Below are positions 46,792 to 57,952 of a stretch of 64,000 nt of DNA, in pieces (the stretch's first letter is position 1; each line of letters opens with the position of its first letter). The stretch lies in assembly GCA_025766275.1 (NCBI GenBank), contig JAFKAC010000203.1, positions 1 through 64,000 on the forward strand. Direction: 5' to 3'. The translations under genes and the position numbers were made by a program. The notes below the pieces were generated by a model. The model searched no databases. It was not told the DNA's origin and saw only the letters and a program-made list of their open reading frames with translations. This stretch comes from Lactarius indigo (Eukaryota > Basidiomycota > Agaricomycetes > Russulales > Russulaceae).

Positions 46792-49690
46792 ATGAGCGCG
46801 GTCAGGCGCAGCGACCGTCGCGCTGCAAGAAGTCAGCTTTCGTCTCCATACAAACGTCCCAACGCTCAGCCAAAGAAATCAGTCCGTGCCCGCTTTATTA
46901 TTCTTCATGCTCTCAATTATCTCACATCTGCAGTAGTCCTGGTCTTTGTCTTCCCTTTTCAGCTATTTAAACCCCTTGCGTCGCACAAAGCCTTCAGAAG
47001 AGCCTAAAGATGACCTTTCTGACGAGGACGCGCAGGATGAGAAACAGTCCTCTGATGGTTCAGAATTCGGGGGATCGCGCCCCGCTGATGTTCTCTCACA
47101 ACGCGGTCGTGAAGTGCGTCATAATATTCTTATTTTCTTCTAACTCAAATCTGACACGCACTTTTATGGCTCTCAGATGGCGCAACAGCCGCAACTGCCA
47201 CGACTACCTCAGTCTCCGTTGACACCCACGCGACAACCCCAGTCTGTCGCGTCGACCTTACCGGTTTCAAGCCTCGTCCCAGAGCCAGCTGAAATGATAT
47301 CTCCCTTCAAACCGTCTACCCCATTTGAATCACCTCGGTTGAATGTCCCCTCACAGTCCCCGGCAGAGAAACTCGAGACCGTCAAACAGTATTTGCGTGA
47401 TCGCTCTGACCAGCCCTTGCATCACGTCGAATACGTCGGTTTGGTATCTCTTTTGAAGGACAGCGTACAAGGTTCGCGCATTTGGTCTTCAGTCGAAATT
47501 CCATTGGTCTGATGAATCCACACAGATGATGATTCACAGCCTTTTCGGTTCTCCGCCAGCCCCACCCCCAGCCGTGGCACGACGCCGGCTTTTAACGTTG
47601 GGTCTCCTACCCCTTCATCAAAACAAACCCCTCGTAGAACGTTGACAAGGAATCCTAATGGGGTTTACAAATGGCAGGGTGCAGGGAGCGCTCGCCCACG
47701 CAACCGCCATCAGAGCCCTGCTTTCGGTCCACCACGCCCCACCCCCTCCAAAATCAAGCTCTCTGCACCAGAAGCATCACCTCACAAATCGGAAACTAAG
47801 CGGCGACGTGTAGATGCGGCCATCGAACCCCCCATACCTCATGTCACCGGCGAGTCGTTACCCTTGGCCCAGCCACGTGAACAAACTCGTGCCGATTCTT
47901 CCGCATTGTCCACTTCCAGCGGTTCGTCATCTCATACCTCCATGAACGACTCAAGCCCCGACAAGTCTGCCGCTGTCCCCGCCACACCACGGCTTCGTCT
48001 CTCGGTGCCTCCAAAACCTACCACCCCTGCAGTACCCTCTCCTCTGCGCAACACCTGGGGAGTAGGGGACTCTTCATCGTCGTCACATTCCTCGCCCCCT
48101 TCCAAGCCGAGCCAGCCTACCCGAGCAGCCCATTTTATGGCAGAACTCATCAAGGAAGTGACACCGCCAAAGAAGCCTGACCTTTCGAATCCTTACCAGA
48201 CTGCTAGCCCAGTCAAACCGTCCTTGCAAAAGAAACCTACGAAGAAACGGAAAGCCCCGGAGGAGCCCCCAAAGGAGCAACAAGAGAAGGACGTGAATCT
48301 GAGTCATCAGACGATCGTCGAGGCCACGGTGCCAGCGGTCAGTGTGTTACACGTGTATCACCCGCGCACTCTCATTGACCTTGTCATGTAGGGAACCAAG
48401 CGTTCCCGGCCACCTCCTAACATTGGGAAAGCGCCCCTGAGCAAAGTAAATGGCATTTCTCAGCCAGAACCTCGGCGCAGCGCGCGACTCAAATCACCGT
48501 CTCCTCCCCGTGTCAATCATACTGCTATCAACGGGCAGGTAAACGAAGAACCTGAGAAGGGAGACGTACTTACCCGCAAAAGGCAGAAGGTCACCATTGA
48601 GGAGGTTGTGGATGTCGACATGCATTCTCCCACTTCTCCCACAGACACGCACGGCGATGTGTTTGACCCAACAGAATCTCAACATAATTCTAAGAAAGCA
48701 ACACCTACAACAAACGGTAATTTAACTGGTGCGACACCCAAACCGCCGTTCCCTCTCAAATCGTCGGCGCCGAAGGAGCCATCTAAACTTCGCTTTGGCT
48801 TTGCCGCTGAGAGCGATCCTGACTCTCCCCCGCCTGCTCAAACCGTGTTCGATCGCCCTCCACCCGCGCCAGTGCATTCACATGAGCTTACTCCGCTGCA
48901 TTCATTAAAGCCTCAACCACCTGCCATCCCGATTCGGCTACCCCCTGCGCCAAGCCCTCCGGTACCCAGTTCGAGCACAGAATCGCAGTCAACGAAATCA
49001 GTTCCCAAGGACGCAAAGGAGGCGGCACTTGCCCTCGATCCGGCATCTCTGCCGTCGTTCTCCTTTGACGTCCCGACAGACTCTCAAACGACGTCGAAAC
49101 AGCACGATAAGGAGCGCAGCGCAGCTTCGGCCGCAGGGCCGTCTTCTCTCCCTACGTTCTCGTTCGTTCTTGGAGCCAAGTCAGCAGCACCAGGTGCCTT
49201 CAACTGGGAGGCGGCGGGGGTGAAACCGCCTGCGAAAGCTACTGGTTCGTGGACGTGCGGTGTTTGCATGGTCAGCAACGACGGCGCCAAGGCCAAGTGC
49301 GCCGCGTGCGAGGAGCCGCGACCCGATTCCACGACAAACGGCGTCGCTGCCGCCACCGCACCCGCCACGAATGGCGGCTTCGATTGGGCGGCTGCGGGAA
49401 TGAAGATACCGACGAAAGCTCCGGGGACGTGGTCGTGCAAAGTCTGCATGGTGAACAATGACGCCACTCGGGTCAACTGTGTCTCTTGCGAGGAGCCAAA
49501 GAGTTCCGCGCCCGAAGCGGTGCCCGAACCTCCCAAGCCTGTGGCACCACCGTCGGGCGGGTTTAATTGGGCGGCTGCAGGGATGAAAGTGCCGACGAAA
49601 GCTGCGGGAACATGGACTTGCAAAGTCTGTATGGTCGACAACGACCCTACCAAGGCTAAATGCATTTCTTGCGAGGAGCCGAGAGCGTAG
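46792..49690 (+). CDS. Nucleoporin with three RanBP2 zinc fingers (Nup153/Nup1-like)
   Basis: Exon 1 (46792 to about 46882) encodes a basic start MSAVRRSDRRAARSQLSSPY. The next exon begins WSLSSLFSYLNPLRR, an amphipathic helix of the kind that binds membrane in Nup1/Nup60/Nup153. The middle of about 600 residues is disordered with scattered FG-like and SPTPS repeats and KxRxGF elements (LRFGFAAE, PSFSFDV, PTFSFVLG). The C-terminus has three RanBP2-type zinc fingers spaced 180 nt apart: each reads W(S/T)C.VCMV.ND......C..CEEP, preceded by F(N/D)W.AAG(M/V)K.P.KA.G. It probably sits in the nuclear basket. The fingers and linkers are near-identical, suggesting recent internal duplication. The first acceptor (CTGCAGTAG) is inferred from frame. 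Confidence 0.82.
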
Positions 49691-49998
49691 ATAGGCGGTC
49701 TTTTCTTTTTACCTCGGCCTATTGATTATCGTATGTTATCGAGTTCTCCCGTTTTCTTCTTTGCTCTCTGGTGACCGGTGTCTACTTTGTTTCCTCCCAT
49801 TATAGTTGCACTGCACGTACACATTATACTCGTAAGCTGCATAGTCTACATTTTTTTGCATTGTGTCCGTTTCTTTCTGTACTTGGTAAGGTCGATTAAG
49901 GATTGACGGACGTCTAATGGAAGTCATCCTGCAATACGGATTTGAGCGCGCAAAACGCACTCCCGTACCCCCCTCTTTTTACCACGAGGAAAGAAAGT
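49691..49998. other. Convergent 3' intergenic region
   Basis: 3' flank between the nucleoporin and Kin28 genes. T-rich and AT-rich stretches are present near 49805-49880, but no gene was recognised. Confidence 0.35.
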
Positions 49999-51558
49999 TT
50001 AAGCGGCTGTAAAATCAAGTTTGCGCGCGATATTGCGTGACATCTCGTGCCCGCTCAGCTTACGCTTGAGCTTTTTGGGAGGGGCGGCCGCAGCCTTGAC
50101 GCCTGGCCCGGCACCACCATTGAGGTCAACATTCCCGTCGACCTCGTCGAGTGGCCGAGAAGCAGCGGCGGCGGTCTGTGCGATAGTCTTGGGTAGTTTG
50201 GAAGGATGTGTCGGGTATGGGAGGGCAAAGAAGTAAGGATGATGAAGGGCCTGGATATCGACACGTCTGATAAGAAGACTAGCCGAAGGCCGAAGAAGAA
50301 AGAAGGGGAGCTCACATCTTTGGCGCTTATCCGTTTCCGGGGCTCGTAGACGATGCACTTGCTCAAAAGATTCAGGGTGTCCGCGGTTGCGGCGGTGAAC
50401 AGGTCACGCAGCGGCGTTCTTGGAAATTGCCCGACTGATACGTAATCTGGTAGTTTGGTATGGCCCTGTGGCGTTGGACAATCACGATGATTCGACGCTC
50501 GCTTGAGCCGCACATGCACATACCGGCCATTCCTCTTCGGTCGGCGTGCCAAGTGCACGGAATATGGTCTTCAACTGGTCCATGTCGCTTTCGCCGGGGA
50601 GATAAGGAGTGCGCAACATGAGCTCCGCGAATATGCAGCCGACGGACCAGATGTCGACGGCGGTACTGTAGTACCGGCAACCGAAGAGCAATTCCGGCGG
50701 CCTGTACCATCTGGTAGGTGCAGGTATCGTATCAGGGGCACAGTCGATTTTTGGGGACAAAAGAAAGTAGGGGGAAGTGAGGTTCGGATGCACGTACCGT
50801 GTGATCACCTGACAGGTCATTTTATATCCCGGGTCTGCAGCGTCGCGGGCGAGGCCAAAGTCAGCGATTTTCAATTGACCGTCTGATGCTATGAGCAAAT
50901 TGTTTGGTTTTAAATCCTGCAAGGAGCATCAGAGAGGGGGGGAGAAAAAGAGGGGAAGGGGTCGAGAGAGAGGCACGCACTCGATGCAGGATAAAGTTTC
51001 GATGGCAAAATTCAAGACCACGGAACATCATAGCCATCCAGCTTTTGATATCTGCGGGCAGAAAGACGAGCGAGCGGTCCTTGATGATCATCTCCAGGTC
51101 GGTATCGAGGAACTCGAGCACAAGGTTCAGATTGGTCTTTGAGGAGAACACGTCCAAAAGCTTTTCCGGGACACGTGCTGAGCCAGAGAGTGGTCAGGGG
51201 ATGGAGCGTACGGCGCACCTACTTCAATGACATTTGGGTGATGCAGTTCACGCAGGTACTTGACCTCTCGCACGGCGGACATGTCGAGACCATCCTTGAA
51301 TTGACCAACTTTGATTTTCTTAATGGCGATTTTTCGACCGGTTGCGAGCTCTCGTCCTGTGCACACAGTCTTCAATACACTACGTTACCACCAACAAGGC
51401 CACGTACCCCGATAGACGACGGCATAAGTACCTTCTCCGACTTTCTGGTCTTTGACCCTGTGAAGTTACGTGTGTCGGGGTTATGTTAGAAGTCATGTCC
51501 CGGGGAAGGCGCACCATCTCTTCTGTCTTTCTGCGTTGGCCTTCTCCACTGCGTCCAT
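49999..51558 (-). CDS. KIN28: Cyclin-dependent kinase Kin28/CDK7 (TFIIH kinase)
   Basis: The start at 51558 gives [15 protein letters not shown], then a glycine loop [12 protein letters not shown], the catalytic lysine in [10 protein letters not shown], the CDK7-type cyclin helix region [36 protein letters not shown], a T-loop with [33 protein letters not shown] and [10 protein letters not shown]. The tail has PYP..PSKLPK and ends [19 protein letters not shown], with a long basic-acidic extension. It phosphorylates the RNA polymerase II CTD within TFIIH and acts as CAK in animals. Seven or so introns of about 50-70 nt are present. The KLPK segment and lack of a PSTAIRE sequence exclude Cdc28. 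Confidence 0.93.
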
Positions 51559-51869
51559 GAGGGGGACAGACCGTGGATACTTGGGATTCCTTATTAGGTC
51601 GCGGAAGATCTCGAACTTGCGGCACGGGGTTCCGCTAATCGGCACAGGAACAAGTGTCAAGGCCTAGCCGGAGGCGATTACTCTAAGCGCGTTCTGTCGC
51701 AGATCCAATGTCCGCTAGCCGCGTCGCTCGCGGTGGGATGCTTGGTTGGGAACAAACGAAGTGTGAACAAGGGAGAAAGAAGACAAACACAACCATGATG
51801 ATGTAGATAGCTGACACAGGTACAACCCAGAATTTCTAACTACTGTAGTCACTTGTCCATGTTCATGAA

Positions 51870-53730
51870 TCATGAAAATTCGTGAATTACGTCTATGCGC
51901 GCACTGATGCCTACTTCCAGGGGGCGGAACGGTGACTCAACATCTGGGTCATGTATACCCAATGACCGCTCGCGAAGGATGCCCCACTGTACCCACCAGT
52001 CGTCTGCCGCATCGAACGCATTGTACGCCCATGTTTCACATACCTGTCCCCACAGACCCAAGTACGCATCGTCGTCCCATTTTGCCTGCCCCGCGTATAA
52101 AAGCTTCTGCATTTCCTGGTCCCGCGCCCTTTGCTCAGGCCCAGGGGGGAACATGGTTTGTGAAACGTGTGTCAATTCCACTCGATGGAGGAAGTCCGCG
52201 CGATCTCGACGGATGGTTTCGTACGCTCTCACCAGAAGCGGAATGTGATCGAATCCGCGTACGTACGAGAAGAGCGTGCTGAACACGGCGGCGCTCTCCA
52301 CGGATAGGCTACCGCATTGTGAGCTACAAGGCTGCAAGGAATCAGGGTTGTTCTCCGCACGTATACAGAAGACGAGATGGGGTGTACGAACGATGAGGGG
52401 GCGCGAGGATTCTCCGACAAGAACAATGCGATTTGATTCATCAGACCAATTCTCAATGTTGGGCCAATCAAAATATCTTTGCCAGCAAACGGCATCGACC
52501 TTTTCAAACATCCTAGCCAGCCTGTCGAGTCTGGTGAGCCATGAACCATACTGGATTTGAGATCAATCGTACCTGTCATCTAAAGCCATATCAGACAGCT
52601 TTAGTGACTTAGTTGGCAAATTAGGAATCCAGCCTTCCGGAGCGTCAGGATCTTCTCGATCCCAGTATAGGTGGACCGCATATTCCCTGTCGTGTGCCTG
52701 GAACGAGGTTCAACATCGTCTGGATAGACACCCGCTTCTACGCTTTCCAAGACTCACAATCGGATGACCTAAAACGAGGTAAATGGCAGGCGACGTGGCA
52801 TACAACCAACAGGTATATCGATGAAATCGACCCACCCGAACAAGCCCGACCTGGGCCAAACCAATATGACCATGAGGACGCCAACTCGTCAACATCGACT
52901 CTGTCATCCTCCAAAAGACTTTTCATCGAAATATTCCCCGAGAACACGACGGTATCCGTTGCTCGAGGTTCGACACGTTTTCTCTGAACGGAATTTCGGA
53001 TTGTGCTGTGTTGGCCATCGGCACCGATTATGATATCGGCGTGGAGGACGGTGCCGTCACGCAATTGCACTGACGGTCTGGATGACCCCCGAGCAGGTGG
53101 TGAGGCTACACGTACGTCGGCATTGAATATTACCTCAGCCCCTGCTCGTTTAGCAGCATCGTACAAAATTCGGTGGAGGTCATTGTACTGCAGTCGCACG
53201 AATCAGTACGTCATGCCAAGGTAACGACAGATGACCTGGACGCACGCGCATCATGTAGAACTTGGCGCCGCTGTCTTGTATCACAGGCTCGGCCCATTGA
53301 AGGAATCCGATCAGTTTGCCGGTCTCAACTGAATGGACAATAAGATTAGCAAGCAACAAGGCAAGAAGCAAGAAAGGGGTGAGACATGACAAAGACAAAG
53401 GATGACCAACGTACAATCCCAAAGATGTGACCCTTCACGAACAAGAGATGCCGTTTTCCTTATTTCCTCTTCGAGACCCCATCCCACGAGTATTTTTGTC
53501 ACGTTTGGCGGAAGTCGTATACCCGCAGCGGGTTCCCCAAACCTCGAACTTCTCTCGAGAACGCGAACCTTATGACCAGACAAGGCAAGACCGATGGCAG
53601 TCGATAGTCCAGCGATGGCTAGGGGGGGGATTAAGTAGATATACACCAGACACAGGGGAAAAAACTAACCGCCACCAACGATGATAAAATCCAGCTTGAA
53701 TGGTGCCGACCTCCTAGATGATGGTAACAT
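51870..53730 (-). CDS. FAD-dependent monooxygenase (salicylate hydroxylase-like)
   Basis: From the start at 53730 (MLPSSRRSAPFKLDF) an in-frame intron precedes IAGLSTAIGLALSGHKVRVL, the nucleotide-binding fold (VGGAIAG in place of the usual GxGxxG). Other group A flavoprotein motifs: GIRLPPNVTKILVGWGL, YNDLHRILYDAA, IIIGADGQHSTIR (DG motif) and RIVLVGESSRPLI (GD motif). In the last the usual Gly-Asp is Gly-Glu and the following Ala-His is Ser-Arg. Family members hydroxylate aromatic or isoprenoid substrates with NAD(P)H. The C-terminal third, beyond SVESAAVFSTLF, is long. Substrate unknown; no cluster around it suggests a pathway. At least seven introns. Confidence 0.8.
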
Positions 53731-54237
53731 GCTTCACAACTTCACAATAGAGAGATTAGAATCAGAAACACGTGGATAACGGAAGGGTAATGAAACGATG
53801 TGAGGGACCTCTGGAAGAGGGGCCTGGGTGTAACGGAGGAAAGGGCTGAGATCACAGGGCCTTATTTATGAGCGGATGTTGAAGAGCATGGCTGAAGCGG
53901 GATCTTATGCTACCGACGGCCATTTAGGAAAGTTCAATTCATCGGCTCCGCGAGTGTCTCTGAGTGACACCCGCGCCGGTAACCTGCACACACATGCCGA
54001 TACCTCGAAGTACACGGAACCCCTGTCAAACGGTGGAAATTAGTGCGGAAAATGGGCGCAATGCGATAGACGTCAATTTGTGTGTAGGCTGCATTATAAC
54101 ACATCATCAAATGATCATCATGATGAAGATCTGGGGCGACTTGTCGGGCAACTGGGCTTCGGTGTCACGCCGTGTCACTGTGACATGTGACACACCACCT
54201 TGTAACTCGCAACGAGGACGGGTCTCACTCGGACAAG
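53731..54237. promoter_or_regulatory. Divergent promoter region, with GTGTCAC inverted repeats
   Basis: Between the monooxygenase and SGF73 starts. At 54162-54196 there are two direct GTGTCAC copies followed by their inverse (TGTGACA, TGTGACAC), about 40-75 bases before the SGF73 start. Such clustered palindromes often bind dimeric regulators; no factor can be named. A second short palindrome, CATCATGATG-like, is near 54115-54125. Confidence 0.4.
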
Positions 54238-55444
54238 ATGACGCTTAAGCTTAGGCTCAAACAATCCCCATCGCCCACACCACTCGTCTTTGACAACCTA
54301 CCCCCTACTCCCCCCCCTTCTTCACCCCCTGTGTCCCTATCTGCTTTACCCCCACCTACATCATGGCTAACCGCGCGCGACATGAAGATCTTTGGTGCAG
54401 ACCCCCTCAAAAGCACGTCCGAGATTGGTATCGTGCAATGTAAGGACTGCGCAAAACCCATTCTTCGCAGTGCTGCTGCAGAACATGCAGGTGCAGTTGC
54501 ATCATCCGTCGTGTTCTACGACTGGTCGCTTACTTGTACTAGACAATTGCAAGAAGTACGACTTTGAGAAGAACGGCTCCAAAGGAAAGGCCGATGATGG
54601 TGAGTGGCCCATCACTGCCCCTCTAACTCTATCAATTGATTCGTGTTCAAGCAAAGGGCAAGAAGCGCAAAGGGGAGGATTTGATCCGAACGATCCGAAC
54701 GCGCCAAAATCAAAGAAGGCAAAGGCCGCAGCCAAGGTCACGAAGGGTCGGTTTAAGGGTCCTTTTGACCCCGACAGACATTGTGGCGTCATCAATGACA
54801 AGAACCTACCGTGTTCCCGCTCGCTCACCTGCAAGTCGCACTCTATGGGTGCAAAACGTGCCGTCAAAGGGCGTTCGAAGGATTACGATGAACTTTTACT
54901 CGAGTGGAACCGCGCTCACAACCCAAATTGGGTCGAACCGGTCAAGCGCGAGAGTAAGAAGGAGCGCAAGGAGAAAAAGGAGCGAGAGAAGCGCGAGCGG
55001 AAACAACGGGAGCTGGAGGAACTCGCCAAGAGGAAAGGTATCGACCTCAGCAAGCCAGGTGCGGAGGCACAACTGGAGCAACTCAAGTCGTCTACCAAGA
55101 AGAAAAAGAAGGTGGAGCATTCCTCGATTGCCACCGGAGGTGCCAACGCCCATGCATCTGGAAACAACGCGAGGGTAGACGATGAACATGGTGCCGAGAA
55201 TCTTGCTGATCTAGATTCGGAGGAAGAACTGGATTCAATGACCAAGAGCGTTCGCCTGGCGTCAGAAGCAAGCTTGCTTGGAGTCCCCTTAGCCATCCCG
55301 TCCGATGCCGGGTCCTGGTTCGTCGTACGAAGAGAACGCCTACGGACCTGTCGAGATCTCTTCGCCGGTGCCCTAATGAAAGGCGGTGCATCGAGCATCG
55401 GTGCTGCAGGCGCCGCTGCCCGACTCGGTACCGGGGCTGGTTGA
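54238..55444 (+). CDS. SGF73: SAGA subunit Sgf73 / ataxin-7-like (SCA7 domain)
   Basis: The start MTLKLRLKQSPSPTP is followed by a zinc-binding block IVQCKDCAKPILRSAAAEHA that continues across an intron into DNCKKYDFEKNG. The SCA7 domain follows: GPFDPDRHCGVINDKNLPCS, RSLTCKSHSMGAKR and KDYDELLLEWNRAHNPNW. A long charged helix (KRESKKERKEKKEREKRERK) and a disordered tail end at 55444. Sgf73 anchors the Ubp8 deubiquitinase module to SAGA and helps mRNA export. The junction near 54600-54656 is uncertain: a 57-nt intron ending CAAAG keeps the frame, and the segment can also be read through. Confidence 0.87.
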
Positions 55445-55924
55445 AAAACCCACACGTTCCTCGCTTATGTTTGCTCAGCATCCGTGGTGAAATTCACTTC
55501 GTTCCCGTCTCCACCCTTCGAAAACGTGAGCCGATCCGCCACGTGGGGTTCTCATAATCGACTGCGCGATGAGACGTCAACAACATCAATTTTTCCCGCA
55601 TTAGCAACACTTGCGAGTCGCCCGGCTTCCTTTTTAGCCATATCTTTCACCGCGGTGTGGTGTTTTAGCGCATGGTGATCATTAGTAGAGATGCGATGGC
55701 CCAGTCATTGACACTGGATCCTGTACCTATCACAACGATTTGGGGTGACTAAAAATTTCCCTACCATTACGGTGTGCAGAGAGATCGGTCACCCGCCCGT
55801 CTATAGGCCAGCCAACAAATCGCCCCCTTGTTTGGCCACAATCGTCCCACCGTCTCCGATCTCCTGACAACCAAGATCGTCGTTCCCAACCTCCACCAGC
55901 CAGCCATCTCTCCACTCGATCGAT
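55445..55924. other. Convergent region including the displaced hydrolase C-terminus
   Basis: 55445-55800 shows no gene. At 55801-55950, on the minus strand, the conserved C-terminal residues of the neighbouring alpha/beta hydrolase (EGIHLEPRKVKSIEW, then QEIGDGGTIVAKQG) can be read in a frame shifted against the rest of that gene. Confidence 0.5.
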
Positions 55925-57557
55925 TTAACTTTTCTGGGCTCCAAGTGTATGCCCTCCTCCCGTTGCCTTGAACCACTCGAGCGCGGGTCGCCTTGCCCAG
56001 CGATTCGCCGCCCCACCAGACTGGAACCAGCCCATGTGGCCGCCTCCGCGAGTGACAACGAGCGTGAACCACTCGTTCCGGTCGTAATCCCGTGGCGCAC
56101 ACTGAGAGATGGGGTCGTCGTCCGAGTTGAGAGCCAGGAAGGGTATGCGGATCGCGTCGAGCTTGTCGTGGCTGGACGAGTACTTGTAGTATGCCCACAC
56201 GTCCTCGAATGGAAACGGCGGAGAGGTGCCCCCGGAATGCACTGTGACGAGTGAGTCGAATTGGAACACCGTGAGGCGCGAGTGTGACATGAGGGCGGGG
56301 AGTGCTTGAGCAAATCGGGAATCGGGGAACTGGCGGATGGAGTCGACGTGACGATTGACGAGGTTCTTGAGATTAGTCCCGAGGCTTTTGGAATACACGC
56401 GGCGGGTAAACCAGTCGTCTTCTAGACTACGCAAGAAGCGTGTTAGTAGGCCGCGGAGAGGTGAAAGGCGTTTCGAGGATCTACCCCTGTCCTGTCTTCA
56501 GTATATCCCATGGCTGGTCCCGTGTATCAGCAACGAAACGTGAGCGAAAATTTGGGGTGGATACACACACAAGCGAGTGTGCAGGCTGAGACGAGGCGGC
56601 ACGATTCACCCTCTTCGGCAACGTATCGCGTCAATATGTTGGCACGAGAGAGAATCCAAGTCCGAGGAGAGGTGCATGGGGATACAGCTGCGCGATATAA
56701 AGGATCGCCTGTCGAAAATCGTCCGTGTGGCTGAATCCGTAGAGCTGAGGACTAGTCAAAGGCACTCCGGCACCTAACCATACCTGAGAGATGGTACACA
56801 AACCCTTTTTAAAAAAGAAGTTACGCACATCCTCGAAAGTTGACAACTACAGCACGATATCCGAGGCCACCTCCTCTACTGGTGCGACTGCAGGAGCGAT
56901 GATGTTCCGGACATATGCTTCATGCGAACCTATTCTAGCTTGTTAGGAACGACTGGGCCCGCGACACCGCTAAGAGTCCAATGCTTCATCAGCGCACCGC
57001 CTGTGAGACCATGTAGAGCAACGACAACGGGTGTTGTTTTGTCAAATGTGCGTCCAGCGGCGGCCGGTGGTGTGAAATCCACCCCGCTGCAGAAGAAAGG
57101 GCTGTTTGTTAGTCAGTTGATAGTTCGAGAAGATGTATACACACAGAGTTCCACCATCTTTGAGTCTGAGGAGCTTCCTGTGCAGATTATGACTATTCCA
57201 TCCAAGGTAGGGGCAGAATAGCGTAGGTAACGAACCTGTCATACACTACTGGATCTGCGTGAGAAAAGTCGCCGACGACTGCATATCCGGTCTGTAAGTG
57301 GCCACTGCAGAGTCCTGGGTGAGGAGGCCTACGTACGACGGCGGAGAAACGTACTTGAAAAGCCACCAGGCTGCCTTGAAGGGTGTGAGTACGCTTGGAC
57401 ACCGGGTCTCGATTAGCGTACGGAGCGAGATCTTCTCTGGCTCTGTATCCCTGAGCAATCCCCGTCTCTGGACTACGACCTGTGCGGGATTTTGTGGCCA
57501 GGTGACTCTGGAGCGGGAACTAGAAACCGACGGGAAACGCGAAAGGAAGGAACCCAT
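55925..57557 (-). pseudogene. Eht1/Eeb1/ABHD1-3-type alpha/beta hydrolase with three apparent frameshifts
   Basis: From MGSFLSRFPSVSSS at 57557, exons run through LIETRCPSVLTPFKAAWWLF, NGHLQTGYAVVGDFSHADP, VVVALHGLTGG, the region GVPLTSPQLYGFSHTDD, LLGLGFSL (nucleophile elbow), DDWFTRRVYSKSLG, LNSDDDPI (acid) and GGGHMGW (histidine). Relatives are fungal medium-chain ester synthases/esterases. The frame breaks in three places within exons: about 56868-56878 (between APVEE and GGLGYRAVVVNFRG), about 56641-56650 (right after LGFSL, before GANILTRY) and about 55951-55968 (before GIHLEPRK). Each can be explained by a single-base indel and none by an intron. Either the gene is dead or the consensus sequence is faulty here. 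Confidence 0.75.
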
Positions 57558-57952
57558 CGGCGGGTGGGAGGATGTGTGCCAAATCCGAAAAAAAATTCGG
57601 ACGCTCGAGTGGCGCGGCCAGCGCTTAGAATTGAGAAGTGGTTGGGGAAGACGATAGATGAGCTCTGCCTGAATCCAGGCCTTTCCCAGGGTGAGTGACG
57701 TGTCGGTGGTCAATGCAGGCAAGTGGGTTCTGAAAGTGGTTTTTTTTTGGTTAGAAACTGGAGGGTGCTAGGGTACAGCCCCGGATTGGGTGCAGATAAT
57801 GACGTCAAGGTCGTCTATCCTAGCGCCTGGCATCCGATGCCAGAGCATTCTATTCTGCTATCCTATAAGACCCAACGCCTCCATTTCAACCGTTCTTTCC
57901 TCTCTTCTTCCCATCCTCCACTCGCTCACCGCCGCCATTTCCGTCGCCTGAA
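57558..57952. promoter_or_regulatory. Divergent promoter region hydrolase / GDB1
   Basis: The gap contains a TGACGTCA-like CRE element (AATGACGTCAAGG, 57799-57811), a T-run at 57738-57746 and a CT-rich tract at 57893-57915 just before the debranching-enzyme start. A glycogen gene under a CRE-like site would fit cAMP control, but this is only suggestive. Confidence 0.4.
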
